From contig JAUZRN010000006.1 in the NCBI GenBank assembly GCA_030950375.1, positions 1 to 64,000 of the forward strand: a DNA stretch of 64,000 nt, written 5' to 3'. The position numbers and the translations under genes were made by a program. Below are positions 55,387-63,315 of the stretch, piece by piece (the first letter of the stretch is position 1; every line of letters begins with the position of its first letter). Source of the stretch: Rhodothermus sp. (GTDB taxonomy: Bacteria > Bacteroidota > Rhodothermia > Rhodothermales > Rhodothermaceae). Under the pieces are notes generated by a model. The model saw nothing but the letters and a program-made list of their open reading frames with translations, did no database searches and was not told the DNA's origin.

Positions 55387-55947
55387 ATGAAAACCACTAT
55401 TGAAAAAACCTTTACGGTACGTCAACCTCTGGAGAAAGTCTGGAGCTATCTGAGTGATCCGGCGAAAGTGGTGCCCTGCGTGCCCGGTGCACAGCTCACT
55501 GAACAGATCGATGCGCACCACTATCGGGGAACAGTCAGCATGAAAGTAGGACCGGTCAGCGCCAGTTATAAGGGTGAAATAACCATTAAAACGCTCGATC
55601 ACGAAACCCACACGATCGAGCTGATGGGCCGTGGACTGGATGCCCGGGGTAAGGGCAGCGCCTCGATGACCATGTGGGGACAGGCCCGAGCCGTGGATGC
55701 CAACACTACCGAAATTATCAACCGGATTGAAATCTCCGTAACCGGCATGCTGGCCCAATTCGGCTCGCGCCTGATCGAAGACGTATCCAGTCGCCTTTTC
55801 GACCAGTTCACCGAGTGCTTCGAATCGCTACTGGGCGGCGAAGCACCCGAAGACGCGGGCCAGGCGCTCAGCGCCGGTTCACTGATCAAAGAGGGAATTA
55901 AGTCGGTTGCCGGACGGTTTTTCGGGAAGAAGGAGGGAAATGAGTAA
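55387..55947 (+). CDS. coxG: CoxG, SRPBCC membrane-recruitment protein
   Basis: The 186-residue protein is a START/SRPBCC-like domain (KTTIEKTFTVRQPLEKVWSY; VSMKVGPVSASYKGEI) of the CoxG family, with a C-terminal helical tail. CoxG recruits CO dehydrogenase to the membrane and is thought to couple it to quinone reduction. The start at 55387 has GGAAAG. It lies after a 143-base gap containing a hairpin, and its stop overlaps coxD by 8 bases. Confidence 0.9.
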   Translation: MKTTIEKTFTVRQPLEKVWSYLSDPAKVVPCVPGAQLTEQIDAHHYRGTVSMKVGPVSASYKGEITIKTLDHETHTIELMGRGLDARGKGSASMTMWGQARAVDANTTEIINRIEISVTGMLAQFGSRLIEDVSSRLFDQFTECFESLLGGEAPEDAGQALSAGSLIKEGIKSVAGRFFGKKEGNE

Positions 55948-56833
55948 GGAGGTCGCCGCTCGTATCGCAGGGTTGATCGAAGGACTGGAGCAGCAGGGGT
56001 ACGTGGCGGATGAGGCACTGGCCACGGTGCTGTACCTGATGCTGACGCTACGTCGGCCGTTACTCGTTGAAGGCGACGCTGGCGTGGGCAAGACCGAGAT
56101 AGCCTATGCACTGGCCGGCTATCTTGACACTGAGCTGATCCGTTTGCAGTGCTATGAAGGGCTCGACGTCCATTCAGCCGTCTATGAGTGGAACTATCCC
56201 CGCCAGCTACTGGCTATCAAGCTCTGGGAGCAGCACGAGGTGCCGCTGGAAGAACGCGAGCGGCAACTGTTCAGTGAAACCTACCTGCTGGCGCGGCCGC
56301 TGCTGAAGGCCATTCAAGCCAGAGAACAGGCCCCTGTGTTGCTCATCGACGAGATTGATCGGGCCGATGAGGAGTTCGAGGCCTTTCTACTGGAGTTGCT
56401 ATCGGCCTTCCAGATCTCAATCCCGGAGCTGGGCACCATTCGTGCCCGCCATATCCCCTACGTTGTGCTGACATCCAATCGCACGCGCGAGCTGAGCGAC
56501 GCGCTTAAACGTCGTTGCCTGTACTACTGGCTCGACTATCCGGATGAAGCGAAAGAGTTGCGGATCATTCGTAAGCAGCTCCCGAATATCGAAGCCGATC
56601 TGGCCTACCAGGTGGTGCGCTTTGTGCAGACGCTACGGCAACAGCGCCTGCACAAAATCCCTGGTATTGCCGAGACGCTCGACTGGGCTCGTGCCCTGGT
56701 AGCGTTGGGGGTGCGTCGGATCGATGAGGCTGTGGTGGCTCGCACAGCCGGCTGCCTGCTCAAGTCGGCCGACGACCTGGAGCACCTGCGCAACCATCAA
56801 CTTGAAGACCTGCTGGCCTGCCTGACAACTTGA
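55940..56833 (+). CDS. coxD: MoxR-type AAA+ ATPase CoxD
   Basis: The 297-residue protein is a MoxR-family ATPase. It has Walker A in LVEGDAGVGKTEIAYAL and Walker B in LLIDEIDRADEEFEAF. The sensor region is LTSNRTRELSDALKRRCLYY. CoxD acts with CoxE in assembling the active-site Mo-Cu sulfur cluster (family knowledge). The start has AGGAGGG and overlaps coxG by 8 bases. CoxE follows after 3 bases. Confidence 0.93.
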   Translation: MSKEVAARIAGLIEGLEQQGYVADEALATVLYLMLTLRRPLLVEGDAGVGKTEIAYALAGYLDTELIRLQCYEGLDVHSAVYEWNYPRQLLAIKLWEQHEVPLEERERQLFSETYLLARPLLKAIQAREQAPVLLIDEIDRADEEFEAFLLELLSAFQISIPELGTIRARHIPYVVLTSNRTRELSDALKRRCLYYWLDYPDEAKELRIIRKQLPNIEADLAYQVVRFVQTLRQQRLHKIPGIAETLDWARALVALGVRRIDEAVVARTAGCLLKSADDLEHLRNHQLEDLLACLTT

Positions 56834-56836
56834 GCC

Positions 56837-57994
56837 ATGTCGGCTTCCCGCACCATATGGCCGACTTTTACAGCGACCGACTTTACGGGTGCGGTGCGTG
56901 GCTTCTGCGCCTTCCTGAGGGAACATGGTTTCACGGTGGGTATTGCGGAAACCCTCGACACCCTGCAGGTGGGCCGTAGTGAGCTGCTGCAGACACCCGA
57001 TCGCTTTCGGACGGCGTTGCGGGCGCTGCTGTGCAGCTCCCCGGACCAGTGCCGGCGCTTTGATGGGTTGTTCGACGCCTACTGGCTCGGTCGCACGGCA
57101 GACGGACAGGGGTCCCCGGCACCAACGCGACGGCGTACCCGTCCGCCTGCGACGGGACGAACCATGCCGCTACTTATGACCCTCCAACGCGCCACCACTC
57201 CCCCTGAAGAAGAAGGCAAAACGACCACCGGCGCCAGCACAGCCCATCGGCTACGTCAGGTAGATTTCGCTCGCGTGCCGGCCGCCGATCAGGAGCAGCT
57301 CGAAGCGCTGGCCGAGCAGCTTTTTCGCCAGCTACGCGTGCGTCTTTCGCGTCGCGAAAAAGCGGCCTGGCGCGGCCGCCGTATTGATCTGCGCCGCACA
57401 ATCCGGCGCAACCTTGATCGCGGCGGCGAGCTGGTTACCCTCCGCTACCGTCAGCGTCGTCCGGATCGGCCTCGCCTGGTAGCGCTGCTCGATGTAAGCG
57501 GCTCTATGGACCGCTACAGCTACTTTCTGTTGCGTTTCCTGCATGCACTGCAGCAGCACTTCCAACGCGTCGACTCGTTCGTGTTCAGCACCGAGCTGAC
57601 CTGTATCACTGAGCTGCTACGTCAGCCGACGCTCCCCGAAAGTCTACGCCGTCTGGCTGAAACGCCCACTCCCTGGTCCAGCGGAACTCGCATCGGCGCC
57701 TGCCTTGAGGCTTTTGTAGCCCATTATGGCCGCCGCCTGCTTTCACGCCGCACGCTGGTGCTCATTTTAAGTGATGGCCTCGACACAGGCGACCCAGCCC
57801 TGCTGGCCCATGCCCTGCAGGCCATTCGTACCCGCTGTCGTCGGATTATCTGGCTCAACCCGCTCATGGGCATGACGGGCTACGCACCCCTTGCCCGTGG
57901 TATGCAGGCGGCTTTGCCCTACCTCGATGTCTTTCATCCCGCCCATAACCTCGACAGCCTGCTCCGCCTGGAGCCATACCTGCGCCATGTTTGA
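56837..57994 (+). CDS. coxE: VWA-containing CoxE
   Basis: The 385-residue protein has a helical N-terminus and a C-terminal VWA domain with an intact MIDAS DVSGSM (D219, S221, S223). MoxR plus VWA pairs form chaperone-like metallo-machines, and CoxE is required with CoxD for the CO dehydrogenase copper-sulfur centre. There is an alanine/threonine-rich linker near residues 85-125. The last 8 bases overlap the next gene. Confidence 0.92.
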   Translation: MSASRTIWPTFTATDFTGAVRGFCAFLREHGFTVGIAETLDTLQVGRSELLQTPDRFRTALRALLCSSPDQCRRFDGLFDAYWLGRTADGQGSPAPTRRRTRPPATGRTMPLLMTLQRATTPPEEEGKTTTGASTAHRLRQVDFARVPAADQEQLEALAEQLFRQLRVRLSRREKAAWRGRRIDLRRTIRRNLDRGGELVTLRYRQRRPDRPRLVALLDVSGSMDRYSYFLLRFLHALQQHFQRVDSFVFSTELTCITELLRQPTLPESLRRLAETPTPWSSGTRIGACLEAFVAHYGRRLLSRRTLVLILSDGLDTGDPALLAHALQAIRTRCRRIIWLNPLMGMTGYAPLARGMQAALPYLDVFHPAHNLDSLLRLEPYLRHV

Positions 57995-59024
57995 CCCGAT
58001 TCTGGAGCGCGCCCGCGAACAGACAGCACAGGGCCGCCCCTGTGCGCTGGCCATCGTCGTTCGCTATGAAGCGCCGATCTCTGGAAAGCCCGGCGATAAA
58101 GCGCTCATTCTGCCCGACGGCACGCTGCATGGCTGGATAGGTGGAGGCTGCACACGCCCGGTCGTCGTTCGCGAGGCCCTACGCGCCATGCGCGACGGTC
58201 GTCCCCGCCTGGTGCGCATCACGCCTGAAGCAGCTGAAGTCGAAGTGGAAGGCCTTATCGCCTATTCGATGACCTGCTACAGCGGCGGCACACTCGATGT
58301 GTATATCGAACCGCTACTACCCCCCCCTCAGCTCCTGGTGCTGGGACATTCAGCTGTAGCCCAGGCCACCGTACGCCTGGGTCACGTCCTTCGCTATCGT
58401 GTGCTGGTGGCCGATCCTGAAGCATCGGCCGAGCGGTTTCCGGAAGCCGACCTGCTGCATCCTTCCTTTGCGCTGGAAACGTTGCCCCTGACACCCTGGA
58501 CATTCGCCGTAGTGGCCACCCAGGGCGAAGGCGACGAGGAAGCGCTGACATCAGTACTCGCCCATCCTTTCCCGTACGTAGCGCTGGTAGCCAGCCGTCG
58601 CAAGGCCGCCCGTCTGCGCGCGCTACTGGCTGAACGCGGCGTACCCGCCGACCGGCTGGCAGCCGTGCGCGCGCCAGCCGGGTTGAACCTCGGTGCTCGT
58701 ACACCAGAAGAAATCGCCCTGAGTATCCTGGCCGAAATCGTACAGGAGCGCCACCAGCATCCCATCCCAGTGCTTCCCGATAAACCTACCATTCCCGAAG
58801 GTTTTCTCGAAATTACGCTACACATCGAAGGCATGAGCTGTGCGCACTGCCTTCACACAGTGGAAAAAACTCTGCAGGCCCTGCCTGGCGTAATCGTACA
58901 GGCAGTGGAGCTGGGCCGGGCCGAAGTGGCTTATGATCCTGATCAGATCACGCCATCCACACTGGCCGAAGCACTTGAAGCCCGAGGTTATCATTTGCGC
59001 ACTACTCCCCTCACCGCGCCATGA
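57987..59024 (+). CDS. XdhC/CoxF-like protein fused to HMA domain
   Basis: The 345-residue protein begins at ATG 57987, overlapping coxE. Residues 1-~100 are the XdhC/CoxI head (GWIGGGCTRPVVVREALRAM). Residues about 110-265 are the Rossmann-like XdhC C-terminal domain (LLVLGHSAVAQATVR). From about 274 to 340 there is a complete heavy-metal-associated domain with the metal motif GMSCAHC (C285, C288). XdhC-type factors insert or sulfurate the Mo cofactor, and HMA domains carry Cu(I). The fusion suggests a maturase that also delivers copper to CoxL (inferred). Its stop overlaps mocA. Confidence 0.92.
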   Translation: MFDPILERAREQTAQGRPCALAIVVRYEAPISGKPGDKALILPDGTLHGWIGGGCTRPVVVREALRAMRDGRPRLVRITPEAAEVEVEGLIAYSMTCYSGGTLDVYIEPLLPPPQLLVLGHSAVAQATVRLGHVLRYRVLVADPEASAERFPEADLLHPSFALETLPLTPWTFAVVATQGEGDEEALTSVLAHPFPYVALVASRRKAARLRALLAERGVPADRLAAVRAPAGLNLGARTPEEIALSILAEIVQERHQHPIPVLPDKPTIPEGFLEITLHIEGMSCAHCLHTVEKTLQALPGVIVQAVELGRAEVAYDPDQITPSTLAEALEARGYHLRTTPLTAP

Positions 59025-59635
59025 AAGCAACTGGTCGTGTGGCCGCCATCGTGCTGGCAGCCGGTGCCTCCCGACGCATGGGTGGCCGTAACAAGCTGCT
59101 GTTGCCCTTTGGGGACCACCCCCTTGTGCGCCACGTGGTTACTACCATCCTGCACAGCCAGGCCGATCCGGTGCTCGTCGTGCTGGGCCACGAGGCTGAA
59201 GCCATCCGTGCCGCACTGGCCGACCTGCCCGTCGGCTTCACCTACAACCCGCGCCACGCCGAAGGTATGACCACCTCAATCCAAGCCGGCGTCGCAGCAA
59301 CCCCACCAGACGTGCTCGGCTACATGATCTGCCTGTCAGACCTGCCGCTGATTGAAACGGCGGAGTACAACCGGCTTCTCGAAGCATTCCGCGAAGCCCT
59401 TACCCGTGACCCGGCCTGCATCGTGGTGCCCGAATTTCAGGGCCAACGCGGTAATCCTGTCCTGTTTGCAGCACACTATCGGGCAGCTATCCTGGCCGAA
59501 GAACGACTGACCGGTTGTCGGGGCCTGGTGCGCCGCCACCCCGAACACGTCGTACGCGTAGCCATGCCCACCGACCACATTCTGCAGGATATCGACACAC
59601 CCGAGGCGTTCGCAGCCCTCACGAAGACACGTTAA
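59021..59635 (+). CDS. mocA: MocA-like molybdenum cofactor cytidylyltransferase
   Basis: The 204-residue protein is a MobA-type nucleotidyltransferase with IVLAAGASRRMGGRNKLLLP at the N-terminus and a catalytic metal site in YMICLSDLPLIE. CO dehydrogenase uses molybdopterin cytosine dinucleotide, so a CTP-using MocA is expected here. The gene starts in an ATGA overlap with the HMA fusion gene and ends the operon. Its last 17 bases overlap the convergent xdhC. The cytidine preference is inferred from context. Confidence 0.88.
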   Translation: MKATGRVAAIVLAAGASRRMGGRNKLLLPFGDHPLVRHVVTTILHSQADPVLVVLGHEAEAIRAALADLPVGFTYNPRHAEGMTTSIQAGVAATPPDVLGYMICLSDLPLIETAEYNRLLEAFREALTRDPACIVVPEFQGQRGNPVLFAAHYRAAILAEERLTGCRGLVRRHPEHVVRVAMPTDHILQDIDTPEAFAALTKTR

Positions 59636-60806
59636 GTGGACGCGGAAGCGGCGGACGCTCCCCATGAATGGGCGTATTACGTTCCCGAAGCGGACGCGCC
59701 GAACGACCATGCAATACGGCCTGGATCTCGGCCAGCGCGGCCAGTGCAATCTCTTCGGCCGTTTCCGTGCCGATGTCCAGCCCGACAGGTCCATAGATGC
59801 GAGCTCGCTCGGCCTCCAACCGCTCACCATGCGTGCGGGCCAGTTCGCTCAACATACGCTCGGTACGTTCCCTGGGCCCCAGCATCCCGATATACGGGAT
59901 GTCACTTTCAAAAAGCAACGTCGCCAGAATCTGGCGGTCACGTAGATACGTATGGTTCATGACCAGAGCGGCTGTGCGGCGATCAACGGTGACATGCTGC
60001 GTGAGCTGCTCCGGATGCATCAGGAAGCGACAGGCATCCGCTTCAGCAAAGCGCCGTGCCAGCTCTTCCGGCGATCGCCGACCGATGACCTCCACCTCCC
60101 AGCCCAATCCCCGCGCAAAGTGTACCACCGGAAACACGTCGTGTCCCTCACCAAAGACCAGCAGACGCACAGGCGGCTGGACGACCTCCAGCAGCACCTC
60201 CATCTGCATCGTTCCTTCGGAGAAGCGCCGGATCGCCCAACCCCGTTCTTCCCGCCCCGCAAGCAACTGGTCCAGCATCTGACGGGCCGCCTCGTGAATC
60301 TGCGTCCCCAAAAGACCATCTGGCAAATCGCTCTCCACAGCCTGGTCCTCACGCACCAGCAGATGGCGACCGAGCCACTCCATCCCCTCGCCGGTTGTTT
60401 CGATAACGGTAGCCAGCACCGCCTGCTGTCGCGCTTTCAGGCAACGATCCAGTAAAGTCAGCGGGCTATGGCGTCCTGCCACAGGCACCCGTTCCAATAG
60501 CACGTGGGCTACCCCGTCACACCCGGTCCCAAAGCCGTAGATCAGATCATCATCAGCCAGATCAAAGGGGAGCAGGCGGGCCGGTACCCCTTCTTCCAGC
60601 AACTGAAGCGCCTGACGGGTCACTTCACCTTCCAGACAACCACCGCTGATGGTACCCCGGTTCGTACCATCAGCCTCCACAATCATACGCGCTCCCGGGC
60701 GCCGATAAGTGGAACCCCCGATGCGGACGACTGTAGCGATCACATGAAGCGTTTTCTCCTGGACCAGCCGTCTGGCTTCCTGCAACAGCGTTCGCAGTTC
60801 TCGCAT
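59619..60806 (-). CDS. XdhC/CoxI family maturation factor
   Basis: The 395-residue protein has the XdhC_CoxI N-terminal domain (ATVVRIGGSTYRRPGARMIV; GTISGGCLEGEVTRQALQLL) and a C-terminal Rossmann-like domain (LLVFGEGHDVFPVVHFARG). It has no HMA extension. It probably handles the sulfuration or insertion of the Mo cofactor for CoxL, in parallel with the fused protein. It is transcribed towards the cox operon. The ATG at 60806 has no strong ribosome site. Confidence 0.9.
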   Translation of the reverse strand: MRELRTLLQEARRLVQEKTLHVIATVVRIGGSTYRRPGARMIVEADGTNRGTISGGCLEGEVTRQALQLLEEGVPARLLPFDLADDDLIYGFGTGCDGVAHVLLERVPVAGRHSPLTLLDRCLKARQQAVLATVIETTGEGMEWLGRHLLVREDQAVESDLPDGLLGTQIHEAARQMLDQLLAGREERGWAIRRFSEGTMQMEVLLEVVQPPVRLLVFGEGHDVFPVVHFARGLGWEVEVIGRRSPEELARRFAEADACRFLMHPEQLTQHVTVDRRTAALVMNHTYLRDRQILATLLFESDIPYIGMLGPRERTERMLSELARTHGERLEAERARIYGPVGLDIGTETAEEIALAALAEIQAVLHGRSARPLRERNTPIHGERPPLPRPLNVSS

Positions 60807-61105
60807 GACTGCCCAAAGCAGATTCCCTTACAAAGGAAGCAAAAAATTCTCGAAAAGACAAATCTATAGCGCATTCATGGGTTCCACCGCTGTACCACTC
60901 CAGGCCTTCACTCAATCGTCCCGACGCAAACGGTGCGTAGGCCACTGTCTCGAATGCTCGTCGGTTCATACTATGCAAGATAGAAGTTTTCCAGAAAGTG
61001 GATTGGTAAAGCTCCGTCCCGGGCCTACAACGAACGGCTATTCCGAGCTGAACGCCCCGGGCCCCTACACCCGGGTGCAGTAGCTTTCGTCCGGAAGTGG
61101 AACGA
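60807..61105. other. Gap between xdhC and small membrane ORF
   Basis: About 300 bases with no secure gene. The xdhC promoter should lie in the AT-rich stretch near 60830-60870. No terminator was recognised. Confidence 0.4.
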
Positions 61106-61327
61106 CTACCGGAGGCGGGGAGGAACCGGACGGCGGTCCCGACCTGAAAGCCGACGCGGCCAGGCACGACGCAGCCCCTTACGAGGGATGGCCGAACCGG
61201 GAATGCCCGGCTGCCGAAATCCATGCGCACGGACACTGGCCTGACGACTGGCATGACGCGTGCGCCAGACAGCGACAACCAGCCCTCCGGTCAGCAACAG
61301 CAAAGCCAGTCCTTCTATCCCGAGCAT
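61106..61327 (-). CDS. Small membrane protein with basic tail
   Basis: The 73-residue protein starts at ATG 61327 with a strong GGGAGG site five bases before it. The N-terminus is one membrane helix (GIEGLALLLLTGGLVVAVW), followed by a tail very rich in Arg, Gly and Pro. No family is recognised. The gene is divergent from oxyR. Confidence 0.5.
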   Translation of the reverse strand: MLGIEGLALLLLTGGLVVAVWRTRHASRQASVRAHGFRQPGIPGSAIPRKGLRRAWPRRLSGRDRRPVPPRLR

Positions 61328-61696
61328 CAGGCCTCCCGGGTTGACTCACATATGAAAAGTACAAAAAAAATTCATTCCATAAAACCCTCACTTCCTGCTC
61401 GAACGACAGACGCCCTGCTAACCGGGCTTTGGGGCAAAGTCGATACCCGGCGTCTCCATCCCTGTCAGATCAAAATTCAGTATGTCCGACGCTTTTCCTC
61501 CCTCGTCAGATCTGCTTCAAGGAAGAAAAGTATACCGATGAGCTGATGGTTTACTGCCTCGACCCCTCCTTTCTGGGGTTCGATGTCACCCAGACACACC
61601 GTCAGAATTTGCGCCAGAGGACTGGTATACGAACCTGATAATGGAAACCGAACGTGCGATCCGACCTTTGTCAGGATAAACTCAATCTGTCAAGCC
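61328..61696. other. Region upstream of oxyR
   Basis: These 369 bases must contain the oxyR promoter and probably its own operator. Only weak promoter-like elements were seen, and no gene. Confidence 0.4.
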
Positions 61697-62614
61697 ATGA
61701 CGCTGACTCAACTGGCTTACGCGGTGGCCGTCGATACATACCGACATTTTGGCAAGGCGGCCGAACACTGCCACGTATCGCAACCAACGCTGAGTATGCA
61801 GCTGCAAAAATTGGAAGAAGAGCTGGGCGTAGAGCTTTTTGATCGGAGTCGTAAACCCATTCTACCCACCCCTATCGGAGAACGTATTCTGGCGCAGGCA
61901 CGCGTAATTCTCCGCGAATGCGAGCGACTCTATGAGCTGCTGAACGAAGACTTGGAAACCATCCGGGGTGAGCTAAAGCTGGGGGTAATTCCCACGCTGT
62001 CACCGTACCTTCTCCCGCTAATAACCCGGCCATTACAGCAGCGGTATCCAGAACTCATCGTTCATGTTGAAGAGCTGACCACAGAACAGATCATCGATGC
62101 GCTGGCCACAGATCGGCTGGACGCCGGTCTAATTGCTACGAAGGAAAGCCGTCCTGGAATGCGTCAGCGCGTTCTGTTCCGAGAGCCTTTCGTGGTCTAT
62201 CTAAGTGTCGGACATCCCCTGCTAACCAGACAGCGCATTGAGCCTGCTCAGCTTCGCCTTGAAGAACTATGGCTGCTCAAGGAAGGGCACTGCCTTCGGG
62301 ATCAGGTACTCCAGATATGCAGTCGTCGCGAAGAGGCAAGTCCTGCGCCACAACTACGCTTTGAAAGCGGCAACCTGGAAATGCTTCGCTTGCTGGTCGA
62401 CCAGGTGGGAGGTGTTACGCTTCTGCCTTTACTGGCAACCCATTACCTACCTCCGGAGGCCCGGCAACGCATCCGACATTTTCGCGATCCGGCCCCTCAC
62501 CGTACGATTTATTTGATCTATGCCCGGGCCCATCTGAAGCGCATGCTGCTCAACGCCTTTGTGAACGTGCTCCAGGAGAGTGTCCATGCCATTGCAGATA
62601 GCTGCGCCGTCTAA
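61697..62614 (+). CDS. oxyR: Hydrogen peroxide sensor regulator OxyR
   Basis: The 305-residue LysR-type regulator begins at ATG 61697 with MTLTQLAYAVAVDTYRHFGK and a typical N-terminal winged helix (HCHVSQPTLSMQLQKLEEEL). The peroxide-sensing cysteines are C199 and C208 in KEGHCLRDQVLQIC. They match E. coli OxyR in number and spacing and support true OxyR function. OxyR activates catalase and peroxiredoxin genes on oxidation. The target genes are not in the window. A gap of 82 bases separates it from the redB-like gene. Confidence 0.93.
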   Translation: MTLTQLAYAVAVDTYRHFGKAAEHCHVSQPTLSMQLQKLEEELGVELFDRSRKPILPTPIGERILAQARVILRECERLYELLNEDLETIRGELKLGVIPTLSPYLLPLITRPLQQRYPELIVHVEELTTEQIIDALATDRLDAGLIATKESRPGMRQRVLFREPFVVYLSVGHPLLTRQRIEPAQLRLEELWLLKEGHCLRDQVLQICSRREEASPAPQLRFESGNLEMLRLLVDQVGGVTLLPLLATHYLPPEARQRIRHFRDPAPHRTIYLIYARAHLKRMLLNAFVNVLQESVHAIADSCAV

Positions 62615-62696
62615 ATACGTAAGGTTGCTCACTTAACAGCAGGGACTTCCATCCGATATACCAAGCGCTCTGCCCAACACAAGCGTAAACTGCGTC

Positions 62697-63311
62697 GTGC
62701 TCTTGCGTTGTCGTTGCCGCCGCTGGCTTCCGTGGCTGGGCGGTGTCCTCTGGTTAGGTTTGATCGGTATCGGGTGGATCATTATTACCGACTACAGCAG
62801 CCGTCCTGCACCCGTGGGTAAGGTGCCCGTGGCATGGCCAGCGGATGCGCCCTTTGAGCTCGACAGGACCCGCATGACCCTCCTTATGTTCGTCCATCCA
62901 CGCTGCTCCTGTAGCCGGGCCAGTTTGCGAGAGCTGGCCTATATCATGACGCGAGCACGGCATAACCTGACCGCCCACATTTTTTTCTATCAGCCTACCG
63001 ATAAACCGGCCGTCTGGGGCGAAACTGACCTCTGGCGCTATGCCCAGACCATCCCCTTTACCACCGTGCATCGCGACCCGAATGGACAGGTAGCAGCACG
63101 CTTTGGTGCTTTAGCTTCAGGACAAGTGGTGTTGTTTCGTCCCGACGGTCACCGCGTCTTTTTTGGAGGCATCACAGCCGGCCGTGGTCACGAAGGGCCC
63201 AATCCCGGACGCAACGAAGTGTTGCGCCTGGTACGCGAAGGGAGCAGCACGATCGATCACACGGCTGTATGGGGCTGTCTGATTCAGGAAACCCAAACCG
63301 TAAACCCTTAA
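62697..63311 (+). CDS. RedB-like thioredoxin-fold membrane protein
   Basis: The 204-residue protein starts at GTG 62697. It has an N-terminal membrane anchor (WLPWLGGVLWLGLIGIGWIII, about 10-30) and an extracytoplasmic thioredoxin-like domain. Where a CxxC would sit it reads HPRCSCSRAS, with C70 and C72, as in RedB-type proteins. FFGGITAGRGHEG near the C-terminus also fits that family. Its role is unknown; a periplasmic redox partner is plausible. The next gene, a histidine kinase, starts 4 bases downstream and is probably cotranscribed. Confidence 0.75.
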   Translation: MLLRCRCRRWLPWLGGVLWLGLIGIGWIIITDYSSRPAPVGKVPVAWPADAPFELDRTRMTLLMFVHPRCSCSRASLRELAYIMTRARHNLTAHIFFYQPTDKPAVWGETDLWRYAQTIPFTTVHRDPNGQVAARFGALASGQVVLFRPDGHRVFFGGITAGRGHEGPNPGRNEVLRLVREGSSTIDHTAVWGCLIQETQTVNP

Positions 63312-63315
63312 AATC

